Assembly: GCF_009690905.1 (NCBI RefSeq)
Contig: NZ_VOSW01000067.1
Span: 1-52,181 of the forward strand
Direction of reading: 5' to 3'
Source: Paraburkholderia madseniana
Lineage (GTDB): Bacteria; Pseudomonadota; Gammaproteobacteria; Burkholderiales; Burkholderiaceae
Length of the DNA stretch: 52,181 bases
In this document: positions 1-7,112 of the stretch, in pieces
Layout: the number at the start of each line of letters is the position of its first letter
Numbering within the stretch: the first letter of the stretch is position 1
Notes under the pieces: model-generated
The model's database searches: none
Told to the model about the DNA's origin: nothing
What the model saw: the letters and a program-made list of their open reading frames with translations, nothing else
Position numbers and translations under genes: made by a program

Positions 1-842
1 GCAGCACGCTCCCCACCGCGCTCTCGACGGGCCCGGTCCAGCAAATCACGCAAACACTCAGCACCGCGATCACGCCGATTACGTCGATGGTCGCGGCGAC
101 CACGCAGACGGTCGGCAACACGACCGGCCTCGGCGCACCGCTGAACGGCCTGCTCGCGACCCTCGGCGGCGGCCTCGGCCAAGCCGGCACGCTGATCAGC
201 GCAACCGGCGGCAATCCGATCACGGCGGCTCTTGGCCATACGGTGACGGACACCGGCACCACGGTCGCGTCGGTGGGCGGCCTGCTCACCGGCAGCACGG
301 GCGGCAATCCGCTCGCTCCGCTCACCAGCGCGCTCGGCGGCCTGACGGGCGGCACCAGTAGCGGCCCGCTTGGTCCGCTCACCAGCGTACTCGGCGGCTT
401 GACCGGCGGTACTAGCAGCGGCCCGCTCGCTCCGCTCACCAGCGTGCTCGGCGGCTTGACCGGCGGCACCAGCAGCGGCCCGCTTGCTCCGCTCACCGGC
501 GTGCTCAGCAGCGTAACAGGGGGGCTGGGCGGTGCATCGAGTGGCAGCAGCCCGTTGGCGCCTGTCACGGGTCTGCTCTCGAGCGTGACCAACGGCCTGA
601 GCAGCGCGACCGGCGGCAGCAGCAGCCCGCTCGCCCCGGTTACCGGCTTGCTGGCGAGCGTCACCGGCGCGCTCGGCGGCGTCACGAAAACGGCGGCCGC
701 CACGCCGTCCGCGACGACGACCACCACCTCGAGCCCCGGCCTGTCGCTGTCGAGCACCAGCGGCAAAGGATCGGGCAGCAACCCGCTCGCTCCGGTGACG
801 TCGCTCGTCGGTAGCCTGCTTGGTGGCCTGACGAAGAAGTAA
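1..842 (+). CDS. Leu/Gly/Ser/Thr repeat surface protein, 5' end cut by window
   Basis: The reading frame is open from base 3 to the TAA at 840-842, so the gene begins before the window; the ATG at 87 is internal. The N-terminal part visible here (PVQQITQTLSTAITPI, then TGLGAPLNGLLA) aligns with residues of the next gene (PVQQITQPISTAITPI, TGLGAPVGGLLA), so the two are tandem paralogues. The middle consists of 19-residue repeats of the type PLAPLTSVLGGLTGGTSSG, and the C-terminus ends in NPLAPVTSLVGSLLGGLTKK. Automated annotation often calls such proteins collagen-like, but there are no Gly-X-Y triplets, so that name is misleading. A cell-surface or secreted role is inferred from the paralogue's lipoprotein signal and the downstream TpsB gene. 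The function is unknown. Confidence 0.8.
   Translation, partial: STLPTALSTGPVQQITQTLSTAITPITSMVAATTQTVGNTTGLGAPLNGLLATLGGGLGQAGTLISATGGNPITAALGHTVTDTGTTVASVGGLLTGSTGGNPLAPLTSALGGLTGGTSSGPLGPLTSVLGGLTGGTSSGPLAPLTSVLGGLTGGTSSGPLAPLTGVLSSVTGGLGGASSGSSPLAPVTGLLSSVTNGLSSATGGSSSPLAPVTGLLASVTGALGGVTKTAAATPSATTTTTSSPGLSLSSTSGKGSGSNPLAPVTSLVGSLLGGLTKK
321..491 (+). repeat. Three 57-bp tandem repeats inside the repeat protein gene
   Basis: The motif CTCACCAGCG recurs at 321, 378 and 435, and a diverged copy starts at 492, giving an exact 57-bp (19-codon) period. The copies differ mainly at third positions. The repeat keeps the frame, so gain or loss of units would change protein length without breaking it. 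Confidence 0.85.
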
Positions 843-1010
843 GCAGCGCCGTCGAAAGAAGCGCAGTGACCGGCACCCGGAGTGCGGCCCGCCAGCCGTC
901 CCCCGGCTCCGCCGGAACCTGAATGAAATTGAGCCGCGCCGCTCGGACACCCGTTGCACAGGCGCACGCAAACCACGCACACGACACCTAGAAGATACTG
1001 AGGAGCACCT

Positions 1011-2462
1011 ATGTCCAGCCAACGTTTTTTTACTCTCCATGCGGCGTGCGCGACAGTGTCGTCGTTGCGCGCACCGTTGATCGCCGTTGCAGTCGCAGGC
1101 TTGCTCGCCGCGTGTGGCGGCAATGGCGTCACTGCGCCACCGAGCGTAGCCGCTGGCGGTAGCTCTAGCGGCGGGGGTTCGACGAGCGGCGGCCCGACCC
1201 CCAGCACGTCGTCGGGCACGACCGGCGTCGCCACCGCCGCCGCGCAGACCACCAGCGACCTCGGCGACACGATCGCCTCGCAGACCATCCCGGGCCTCAG
1301 CCCGCAGGTCACGCAAGGTCTCGGCAACGCGGTGTCGAGCACAAGCGGCACACTGAATTCACTCGCCAACGCAGTGAGCGGCGGCGTCGGGCAAATCGGC
1401 ACGACCTCCAATCCGGTCGGCACCACGGTCGCCGGACTCGGCTCGGTAGTCAGTTCGACAAGCGGCGTCGTGCAAGGTCTGAGCACCGCGGTCGGCGGGC
1501 TCGGCACCGGCAATCTCGCGCCGCTGTCGCCGCTCACCACGCCGCTGGCAACGGTCCTCTCCACTACCGCCGGTGCCCTGAACGCCGGTGGCGTGACGCT
1601 CGGCAATTCGCTGGCCTCCGCGCCGGTGCAGCAGATCACCCAGCCGATCAGCACCGCGATCACGCCGATCGTGCAGACCGTCGGACTCGTGACGCAGACG
1701 GTCGGCACGCAGACCGGCCTCGGCGCGCCGGTGGGCGGCCTGCTCGCGCAAATCGGCGGCACGTTGAGTTCGACCAGCTCGCAAGTCGGCGCGGCAACGA
1801 AGAACCCGATCGGCGCCGATCTCGGCAACCTGGTCGGCTCGCTCGGCAACACGGTGACGAATGCCGGCGGCCTCGTCAATCCGAACGGCCCGAATGGCGC
1901 GAATCCGATTCCCGGCTTGATTACGAGCCTCGTCGGCAGCACGAACGTGGCCGTCGTCAATGGGCCGCCTGCTAACGGCAGCCCGTTCGGCCCGCTGCAA
2001 AACTCGCTCGCGAGTCTCGGGCTCGGCAGCAACCCGCTCGGTTCCGTGTCGACGCTGCTCGGCGGCACACCGCTGTCCGGCCTGACCTCGGCGTTGAGCG
2101 GCACGCCCTTGAGTTCGCTGACTTCGGGTGGCTCGCCCTTGAGTTCGCTGACTTCGGGCGGCTCGCCGCTGAGTTCGCTGACTTCGGTGCTGGGTGGCAC
2201 GCCCTTGAGTTCGCTCACCTCGGCGCTGGGCGGCTCGGGTAGCGCATCGAATCCGTTGTCGACGCTGACCGGCGCGCTCTCCGGCGTCACCAGCAGCGCC
2301 TCGGGCAGCAGCGGCAGCAACCCGCTCGCCCCAGTGACCGCCCTCGTCGGCCAGTTGACCGGCACGCTCAGCTCGGCGGCAGGTTCGACAAGCGGCTCGG
2401 GTAGTGCGACGGGCGGCTTGACGACATTGCTCGGCGGCCTGGTGCCGGTGAGCCATAAGTAG
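1011..2462 (+). CDS. Repeat-rich putative outer-membrane lipoprotein
   Basis: A 483-residue protein with an AGGAG ribosome site (1001-1005) six bases before the ATG. Residues 1-34 form a basic then hydrophobic signal ending in the lipobox LLAAC, so Cys35 should be lipidated; Gly36 does not signal inner-membrane retention, which suggests the outer membrane. The rest is low-complexity Ser/Gly/Thr/Leu sequence with recurring NPLAPVT and PLSSLTS blocks and spaced leucines and valines, perhaps a long fibrous or amphipathic structure. It is a paralogue of the preceding gene, 168 bases downstream of it, and lies 249 bases before a TpsB-type transporter gene. It has no haemagglutination (TPS) domain and no enzyme domain that I recognise. 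Surface exposure or export by the neighbouring transporter is inference. Confidence 0.8.
   Translation: MSSQRFFTLHAACATVSSLRAPLIAVAVAGLLAACGGNGVTAPPSVAAGGSSSGGGSTSGGPTPSTSSGTTGVATAAAQTTSDLGDTIASQTIPGLSPQVTQGLGNAVSSTSGTLNSLANAVSGGVGQIGTTSNPVGTTVAGLGSVVSSTSGVVQGLSTAVGGLGTGNLAPLSPLTTPLATVLSTTAGALNAGGVTLGNSLASAPVQQITQPISTAITPIVQTVGLVTQTVGTQTGLGAPVGGLLAQIGGTLSSTSSQVGAATKNPIGADLGNLVGSLGNTVTNAGGLVNPNGPNGANPIPGLITSLVGSTNVAVVNGPPANGSPFGPLQNSLASLGLGSNPLGSVSTLLGGTPLSGLTSALSGTPLSSLTSGGSPLSSLTSGGSPLSSLTSVLGGTPLSSLTSALGGSGSASNPLSTLTGALSGVTSSASGSSGSNPLAPVTALVGQLTGTLSSAAGSTSGSGSATGGLTTLLGGLVPVSHK
2101..2190 (+). repeat. Three 30-bp tandem repeats
   Basis: GAGTTCGCTG recurs at 2111, 2141 and 2171, giving a 30-bp (10-codon) period that encodes (G)SPLSSLTSG units. 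A diverged fourth copy begins 36 bases later at 2207. The period preserves the frame. Confidence 0.8.
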
Positions 2463-2711
2463 TCCGCATAAGTCGCTCGTTGATGCCGCGCATAGAAGGC
2501 GTCCCGTTGGACGTCCCGCTATGTAGCGTGCATAAGCAGTCCGCCTCATCACGTGCTCCGCGCTTTTTGCAGCCAATGCTCAAGCCCCACGGAGCACGTG
2601 ACGTAATACATGCAAGCATGGCAGTATGCGTCGAGCCACACATAAGCGATCGCGACCAGCCCGGCCTGGCGGCGCGTCCGCAAGACAAGAACGGCATACG
2701 AGGAAAATCCG

Positions 2712-4421
2712 ATGAAACTCGGGTACGGTAGTAAATGGACCCTCCTGCTCGCGGCGATCGCGGCAAGCGGGATGCAAGTAGCAGCACACGCGCAGTCACG
2801 CCCAGCCGGCCCGACCGTCGGCGGCAATCCTCTCGATTCGCTGCCGCAGATCAAGGCGCCCGACAAAGGCCCGAACGTGACCATGCAGGTCACGCCGCAA
2901 GCCCCCCAACTTCAGGAACTGCTCGCCCGCCATCTGACGCCTTCAAAGATTCAGGTCGAGGGCGTAAAGTCCATTCCGTTCGACGAAGTCGCGCAGCGCT
3001 TCACGCCGCTCGTCGGCAAAGACACCACCATCGGCGATCTGATTCAGGTCGCCAACGGCGTTACGAAGCTGTATCAGGATCGCGGCTATGCGCTCTCGTT
3101 TGCGTTCATTCCCGCGCAGACGTTCGACGACGGCGTGGTGCGCGTGACGGTGGTCGAAGGCTATGTGTCCGCGGTCAAGGTGACAGGCAAGCCGGGCGCG
3201 GTCGAAGACAAGATCCGCGCGATCGCCGACCATATCGTCGCCGACCGGCCGTTGCGGCGTGCCACCTTCGAGCGTTACATCAACGTGCTGGGTCTGTTGC
3301 CCGGCGTGAAAGTCGCGGCCAACGTGGCGCCACCGCAAAATACCGACGGCGCCACCACACTCGAATTGAACGTGGACCGCAAACCGTTCGATCTCAGCAC
3401 GGGTATCGACTTCAATCACCCCGGCGTGCAAGGCCTGTTGACGGCCACCGAAAACGGCCTGACCGCGCTTGGCGAACAACTGAGCGTGTCTGCGTTGCTG
3501 CCGAAGGGCCGCGACAACGTCACCTATCTCGCCGCGCACGCCACGGTGCCGATCGGCAGCAATGGACTGATCGGGAAGATCGATGCGTCGCACTATCGCG
3601 GCAATCCCACCGACAATCCCGGCCTGCCCTCCTTTATCGAGCGTACGGTCATCAACGATAAGGTCGGCGGCTCGCTGGCGTATCCGATCCTGTTGAGCAA
3701 CAAGCAGAGCGTGATCGGCACGGCCTCGGTCTATGCGTCGCACGACGAAGATCGCTACAACAACCATAACACCGGCGCGCAGATCGGCTTTCGCTCACAG
3801 GTGCGGGTGTTGCAACTGCAGGCCGACTACACCAACGTGGAAACCGGCCAGGTGCGTCGCGCGAGTATTAATGTGGCGAAGGCTTTCGATATCCTTGGTG
3901 CGTCGAAATCCGGCGACTCGAACGTTCCCGGCACGACGGTCACGAATCCGGCGTCGATCAACTTCGTGCGGACCGGTGCAAGCTTTTCGCAAACCAACGA
4001 GTGGCCGCTGAAGATCGGCACCGCGGTTTCGCTGACCGGTCAGTACAGCGGCGTCTCGCTGCCGACGTCGGAACAGATCTCGTTCGGCGCGCAACGTTTT
4101 GCCCAGGGTTATGAACCGGGCGAAGCGTCGGGCGATTCAGGCTGGGGCGCAATGTTCGAAGTCAACCGGCCGTTCACGCCGGGTTTCACCTATCTGCGCA
4201 CCTTCACACCGTATGTCTCGTTCGACATGGCCCGCGTGTATCTGCATGCGGGCACGCCCTCGCCGTCGAAGCTGTCGTCGATTGCGTTCGGCTTCCGGAT
4301 CTCGGACGCGAAGTACTACAGCCTGGATTTGTCGGTGGCCAAACCGATCGGCGATGCGCCGGTGGAAAGCGCGTCGCGCAGCCCACGCATCAACGCGACG
4401 TTCTCGTATCAGCTGAACTGA
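2712..4421 (+). CDS. TpsB/ShlB-FhaC family outer-membrane transporter
   Basis: A 569-residue two-partner-secretion type translocator. The signal peptide is residues 1-27 (cleavage after AHA). A POTRA domain spans about 77-153, with the typical run LYQDRGYALSFAFIP and VRVTVVEGYV. A second POTRA-like stretch runs to about 225, and the remainder is a predicted 16-strand barrel. Family members bind a TpsA exoprotein in the periplasm and pass it across the outer membrane. The loop-6 motif, usually (V/A)RG(Y/F), reads AQGYEPGE here, with Gln465 in place of the conserved arginine. No TpsA with a TPS domain is in view; the nearest candidates are the two repeat proteins upstream. AGGAAA at 2701-2706 supports the start. 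A diverged TpsB with an unlinked partner is the alternative. Confidence 0.88.
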   Translation: MKLGYGSKWTLLLAAIAASGMQVAAHAQSRPAGPTVGGNPLDSLPQIKAPDKGPNVTMQVTPQAPQLQELLARHLTPSKIQVEGVKSIPFDEVAQRFTPLVGKDTTIGDLIQVANGVTKLYQDRGYALSFAFIPAQTFDDGVVRVTVVEGYVSAVKVTGKPGAVEDKIRAIADHIVADRPLRRATFERYINVLGLLPGVKVAANVAPPQNTDGATTLELNVDRKPFDLSTGIDFNHPGVQGLLTATENGLTALGEQLSVSALLPKGRDNVTYLAAHATVPIGSNGLIGKIDASHYRGNPTDNPGLPSFIERTVINDKVGGSLAYPILLSNKQSVIGTASVYASHDEDRYNNHNTGAQIGFRSQVRVLQLQADYTNVETGQVRRASINVAKAFDILGASKSGDSNVPGTTVTNPASINFVRTGASFSQTNEWPLKIGTAVSLTGQYSGVSLPTSEQISFGAQRFAQGYEPGEASGDSGWGAMFEVNRPFTPGFTYLRTFTPYVSFDMARVYLHAGTPSPSKLSSIAFGFRISDAKYYSLDLSVAKPIGDAPVESASRSPRINATFSYQLN

Positions 4422-4500
4422 AGTTCGAAAGTGCCGCGTCCTGATTAGAGGTTCCACTATCAAACGACACGCGCACTTTCACGTATTCTGCGCTGACGGT

Positions 4501-4536
4501 GTGCGACCCGCGGCTCCCAGGTCGCGGGGGGCGCAC
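4501..4536. other. Two-part GC-rich hairpin before the DUF2147 gene
   Basis: GTGCG (4501-4505) pairs with CGCAC (4532-4536), and CCCGCG (4507-4512) pairs with CGCGGG (4523-4528) around a 10-base loop. No T-run follows on either strand, so it is not a plain intrinsic terminator. It could be the transporter's 3' stem or part of the next gene's leader. Confidence 0.45.
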
Positions 4537-4666
4537 GCCGATGTGGTCGAAGTGGAATCTGAGAGGCAATACCAGGCATCACGGCAGTCGGCAACTGAAG
4601 ACCGCCCGAGATGCCAATAACGCCGCGCGACCATGATCGCGCCGTCTTTAATCAAGGAGGAAGACA

Positions 4667-5152
4667 ATGATGCAATTCACTCAACACGCGCGCGCAATCG
4701 CGCTTCGCACAGCCAAACATGCCGCCCTCGCCGGCGTGCTGCTCGTCAGCGCCGTCACGGCAATGGCGCAGGCCGATTCTCCGGTCGGCACGTGGCAAAC
4801 CATTGACGACAGCACCGGCCAGCCCAAGGCACTCGTGCAAATTGCACAGGACAGCAGCGGCTCGCTGAGTGGCAAGGTGATCAAGGGACTCGGTGCGAAC
4901 GATAAACCGGATCGCCGCTGCACTGAATGTACGGACGCGCGCAAGGACCAGTTGATTCTCGGCATGACGATCATCAACGATATGAAAAAGGACGGCGACG
5001 GCTGGGATCAAGGGCAGATTCTCGACCCGGAAAACGGCAAGGTCTACAAGTGCAAGATGCACCTTGAAGACGGTGGGAACAAGCTGGTGGTGCGTGGCTA
5101 CATTGGCGTTTCGCTGCTGGGCCGCTCGCAAACCTGGATTCGCCAACAGTAA
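4667..5152 (+). CDS. Secreted DUF2147 domain protein
   Basis: A 161-residue protein. A near-perfect AAGGAGG (4654-4660) precedes two adjacent ATGs at 4667 and 4670; the first is six bases away and the second nine, so either could be used. Residues 1-34 are a signal peptide ending AMA. The mature part starts GTWQTIDDSTGQPKA and continues with the DUF2147 pattern (GTW, a short beta domain, then LILGM and KVYKCKMHLE, ending RSQTWIR). Two cysteines (CTEC) and a third in YKCKM could form a disulfide. DUF2147 proteins are small periplasmic or exported beta-barrel-like proteins of unknown function. The gene stands alone, with a strong terminator about 95 bases downstream. Confidence 0.88.
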   Translation: MMQFTQHARAIALRTAKHAALAGVLLVSAVTAMAQADSPVGTWQTIDDSTGQPKALVQIAQDSSGSLSGKVIKGLGANDKPDRRCTECTDARKDQLILGMTIINDMKKDGDGWDQGQILDPENGKVYKCKMHLEDGGNKLVVRGYIGVSLLGRSQTWIRQQ

Positions 5153-5247
5153 CGCCAGCAATAACGAGCGCGTCGTTCAGGCGCCAATGCCTGACGCGCG
5201 AAGCTGATGTTCCATTAAGGCCGCATCTGCTGCCAGAATGGAACCAG

Positions 5248-5287
5248 AAAAAACGGCCGACGATCGCTATCGTCCGGCCGTTTTTTT
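5248..5287. terminator. Bidirectional intrinsic terminator
   Basis: An A-run at 5248-5253 is followed by ACGGCC and GACGAT, a short loop, and the matching arm ending GGCCGTTTTTTT at 5287. The stem has one bulged base. It separates the convergent DUF2147 and transposase-domain genes and can serve both strands. Confidence 0.88.
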
Positions 5288-5312
5288 GTTTGCGTCTGGC
5301 TGGTTGAAGTTG

Positions 5313-5762
5313 TCATGCAGCGTGCTTGAAGGGCGACGTATACGCGAACGACGAAGACGGTAACGGCTTGACCGATGCCGGGCTGTACGCCGGGGGCACT
5401 GCTGCGGGCACCTTTTCTGCGTCAACGCTCTTCTGTTCCGCGCCCACATGCGTGCGCATGCGCGCTTCCATCAGCTTGCAGAGTTCTTCGCTCGATGCGC
5501 CAAACAACTGGTCCATGATGCGCTTGAGTACGCCGGACTCGTACCATGCCTTGAAGCGGCGATGGCAGGTCTGATACGACGGATATTTGCGCGGCATGGC
5601 GGACCAGGTCGCGCCGCTATACATCACCCACAGCACGCCGTTGAGCACGGAGCGCGTGTTGGCGAGCGGCCGGCCACGCAGTTCGGAACGCGGACGCAGT
5701 TCAGGGAGCAACGGTGCAACACGTTGCCATTCTTCATCATTGATATCACGGTACGGATTCAT
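5313..5762 (-). CDS. Stand-alone IS5-type transposase N-terminal domain (DUF4096)
   Basis: 149 residues from the ATG at 5762, chosen because AAAGGAG (complement of 5768-5774) lies five bases upstream; longer frames lack a ribosome site. Residues 1-85 match the DUF4096 domain of IS5-family transposase OrfA: DINDEEWQRVAPLLPE, then RGRP, NGVLWVMYSGATWSAMP, YPSYQTCHRRFKAW. This domain carries the DNA-recognition helix-turn-helix. The C-terminal 60 residues are Ala/Pro/Ser-rich and not transposase-like. There is no DDE catalytic part and no OrfB or terminal inverted repeat nearby; a host-style terminator follows instead. The intact frame and clean ribosome site suggest a functional, perhaps domesticated, DNA-binding protein. 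A decayed IS remnant is the alternative. A similar protein lies at 33863-34264. Confidence 0.8.
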   Translation of the reverse strand: MNPYRDINDEEWQRVAPLLPELRPRSELRGRPLANTRSVLNGVLWVMYSGATWSAMPRKYPSYQTCHRRFKAWYESGVLKRIMDQLFGASSEELCKLMEARMRTHVGAEQKSVDAEKVPAAVPPAYSPASVKPLPSSSFAYTSPFKHAA

Positions 5763-5924
5763 GGCTTCTCCTTTGTCAGAACCATGACAAATAAGATATC
5801 CAGTCCTCCGCGGACGGAACATAAGACCAATCCGAATCTTGAAAATACGACTTCGGACTCCGCCGCTTCGACAAGCGGACCGTGATCTATCTCAAAAGCA
5901 TCCGCGCCCGCGTCACGCGGCGGC

Positions 5925-7022
5925 TTAAGTCAGCGACGTATCGACGATCCGGCGCGGAGTGTCGAGATATTCTTTCGATTGCATTTCGACGATGCGCGAG
6001 ACTGTGCGCGTGAATTCGTTGGCCATCGGACCGTCGACATACAACTGATCGGGCGGCACCGCTGCCGACATCAGCAGCTTGACCTTGTGATCGTAGAACA
6101 CGTCGATCAGCCAGGTGAAGCGGCGCGCCTCCGAAGCCATGCGCACCGACATCTGCGGCACGCCGGACAGGATCACAGCGTGAAAGCGGCTCGCCAGCTC
6201 GAGGTAATCGTTCTGCGAGCGTGGGCCGCCGCAGAGCGTCGCGAAATCGAACCACACGACGCCGTCAGCGCGTCGCAGCGCCTTCAGCTCGCGCTTTTCA
6301 ATGCGCAAGATAGGGCTCTCATCAGGAACTGCTGCAAGGCGCGAAAACGCGTCGCGCAATGCTTTATCCGAAGCAGCGCCAAGCGGCGTGTGATACACCT
6401 CGACCTGAGCCAGCGTGCGCTTACGGTAGTCGATCCCCGCGTCGACGTTAATCACGTCGAGCTTCGACTTGATCAGTTCGATTGCCGGCAGCATGCGGTC
6501 GCGATGCAGACCGTCCGGATAGAGCGTGTCCGGATCGTAGTTGGACGTCATCACGAATTGCACGCCGTTCTCGAACAGCTTGTCGAGCAGGCGGTAGAGG
6601 ATCATCGCGTCGGCGATATCCGAGACGTGGAATTCGTCGAAACAGATCAGCCGGTAGCGCTTGGCGATACGGCGCGCGAGTTCGTCGAGCGGATCGGCTG
6701 TACCTTTCAGCTCTTCCAGTTCGCGATGCACCTCGCGCATGAACTCGTGGAAATGCAGCCGCGTTTTGCGCTGCACCGGCACGATCATGTAGAAGCTGTC
6801 CATCAGGAAGCTCTTGCCCCGCCCTACGCCGCCCCACAGGTACACGCCACGTGGCAGATCCGGGTGGATGATCAGTTTTTTGAACGCGTTCGAGCGGCGC
6901 GATTTGTACTCGACCCACTCGTCATAACACCGCTGCAGACGGTCAACCGCCGCGCGTTGCGCCGGGTCCGATTGATAACCCCGCGTCTGCAGTTCTTTTT
7001 CGTAGTATTCGGTGACGTTCAT
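5925..7022 (-). CDS. zapE: Cell division protein ZapE (AFG1-like ATPase)
   Basis: A 365-residue AFG1/ZapE family P-loop ATPase. Walker A is GGVGRGKS (residues 64-71) and Walker B is LICFDEF (125-131), followed by the family's HVSDIADAM. In E. coli ZapE acts at the Z ring late in division. The length is normal for the bacterial family. The ATG lies only 11 bases after the T-run of the lpd terminator and has no purine-rich ribosome site, so expression should depend on read-through from the odh operon upstream. This zapE-lpd neighbourhood supports a Burkholderia-type assignment. Confidence 0.95.
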   Translation of the reverse strand: MNVTEYYEKELQTRGYQSDPAQRAAVDRLQRCYDEWVEYKSRRSNAFKKLIIHPDLPRGVYLWGGVGRGKSFLMDSFYMIVPVQRKTRLHFHEFMREVHRELEELKGTADPLDELARRIAKRYRLICFDEFHVSDIADAMILYRLLDKLFENGVQFVMTSNYDPDTLYPDGLHRDRMLPAIELIKSKLDVINVDAGIDYRKRTLAQVEVYHTPLGAASDKALRDAFSRLAAVPDESPILRIEKRELKALRRADGVVWFDFATLCGGPRSQNDYLELASRFHAVILSGVPQMSVRMASEARRFTWLIDVFYDHKVKLLMSAAVPPDQLYVDGPMANEFTRTVSRIVEMQSKEYLDTPRRIVDTSLT

Positions 7023-7033
7023 TGTGTTGCTGC

Positions 7034-7070
7034 AAAAAGAAAGGCGGGAGGGAGTGAACCCGCCCGCCTT
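7034..7070 (-). terminator. Intrinsic terminator after lpd
   Basis: Read on the minus strand, AAGGCGGG pairs with CCCGCCTT around a 14-base loop and is followed by TCTTTTT. It ends the odh transcript. The T-run stops 11 bases before the zapE ATG, leaving no room for a separate zapE promoter. Confidence 0.82.
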
Positions 7071-7112
7071 CGTGGTGATGCCGGAGTTGCGTTCAGTCAG
7101 GCGTGCGCGTGA

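Noticed and set aside
1..2462. Collagen-like triple-helix protein
   Set aside because: The repeats have no Gly-X-Y periodicity; the period is 10 or 19 residues with regular leucines, so a collagen helix is not supported.
1359..2576. Arg/Ala-rich minus frame opposite the repeat lipoprotein
   Set aside because: It mirrors the plus-strand repeats, has no ribosome site, and the plus frame has a lipoprotein signal.
5313..5924. Complete insertion sequence around the DUF4096 gene
   Set aside because: No terminal inverted repeats, target-site duplication, or DDE catalytic frame could be found between zapE and the DUF2147 gene.
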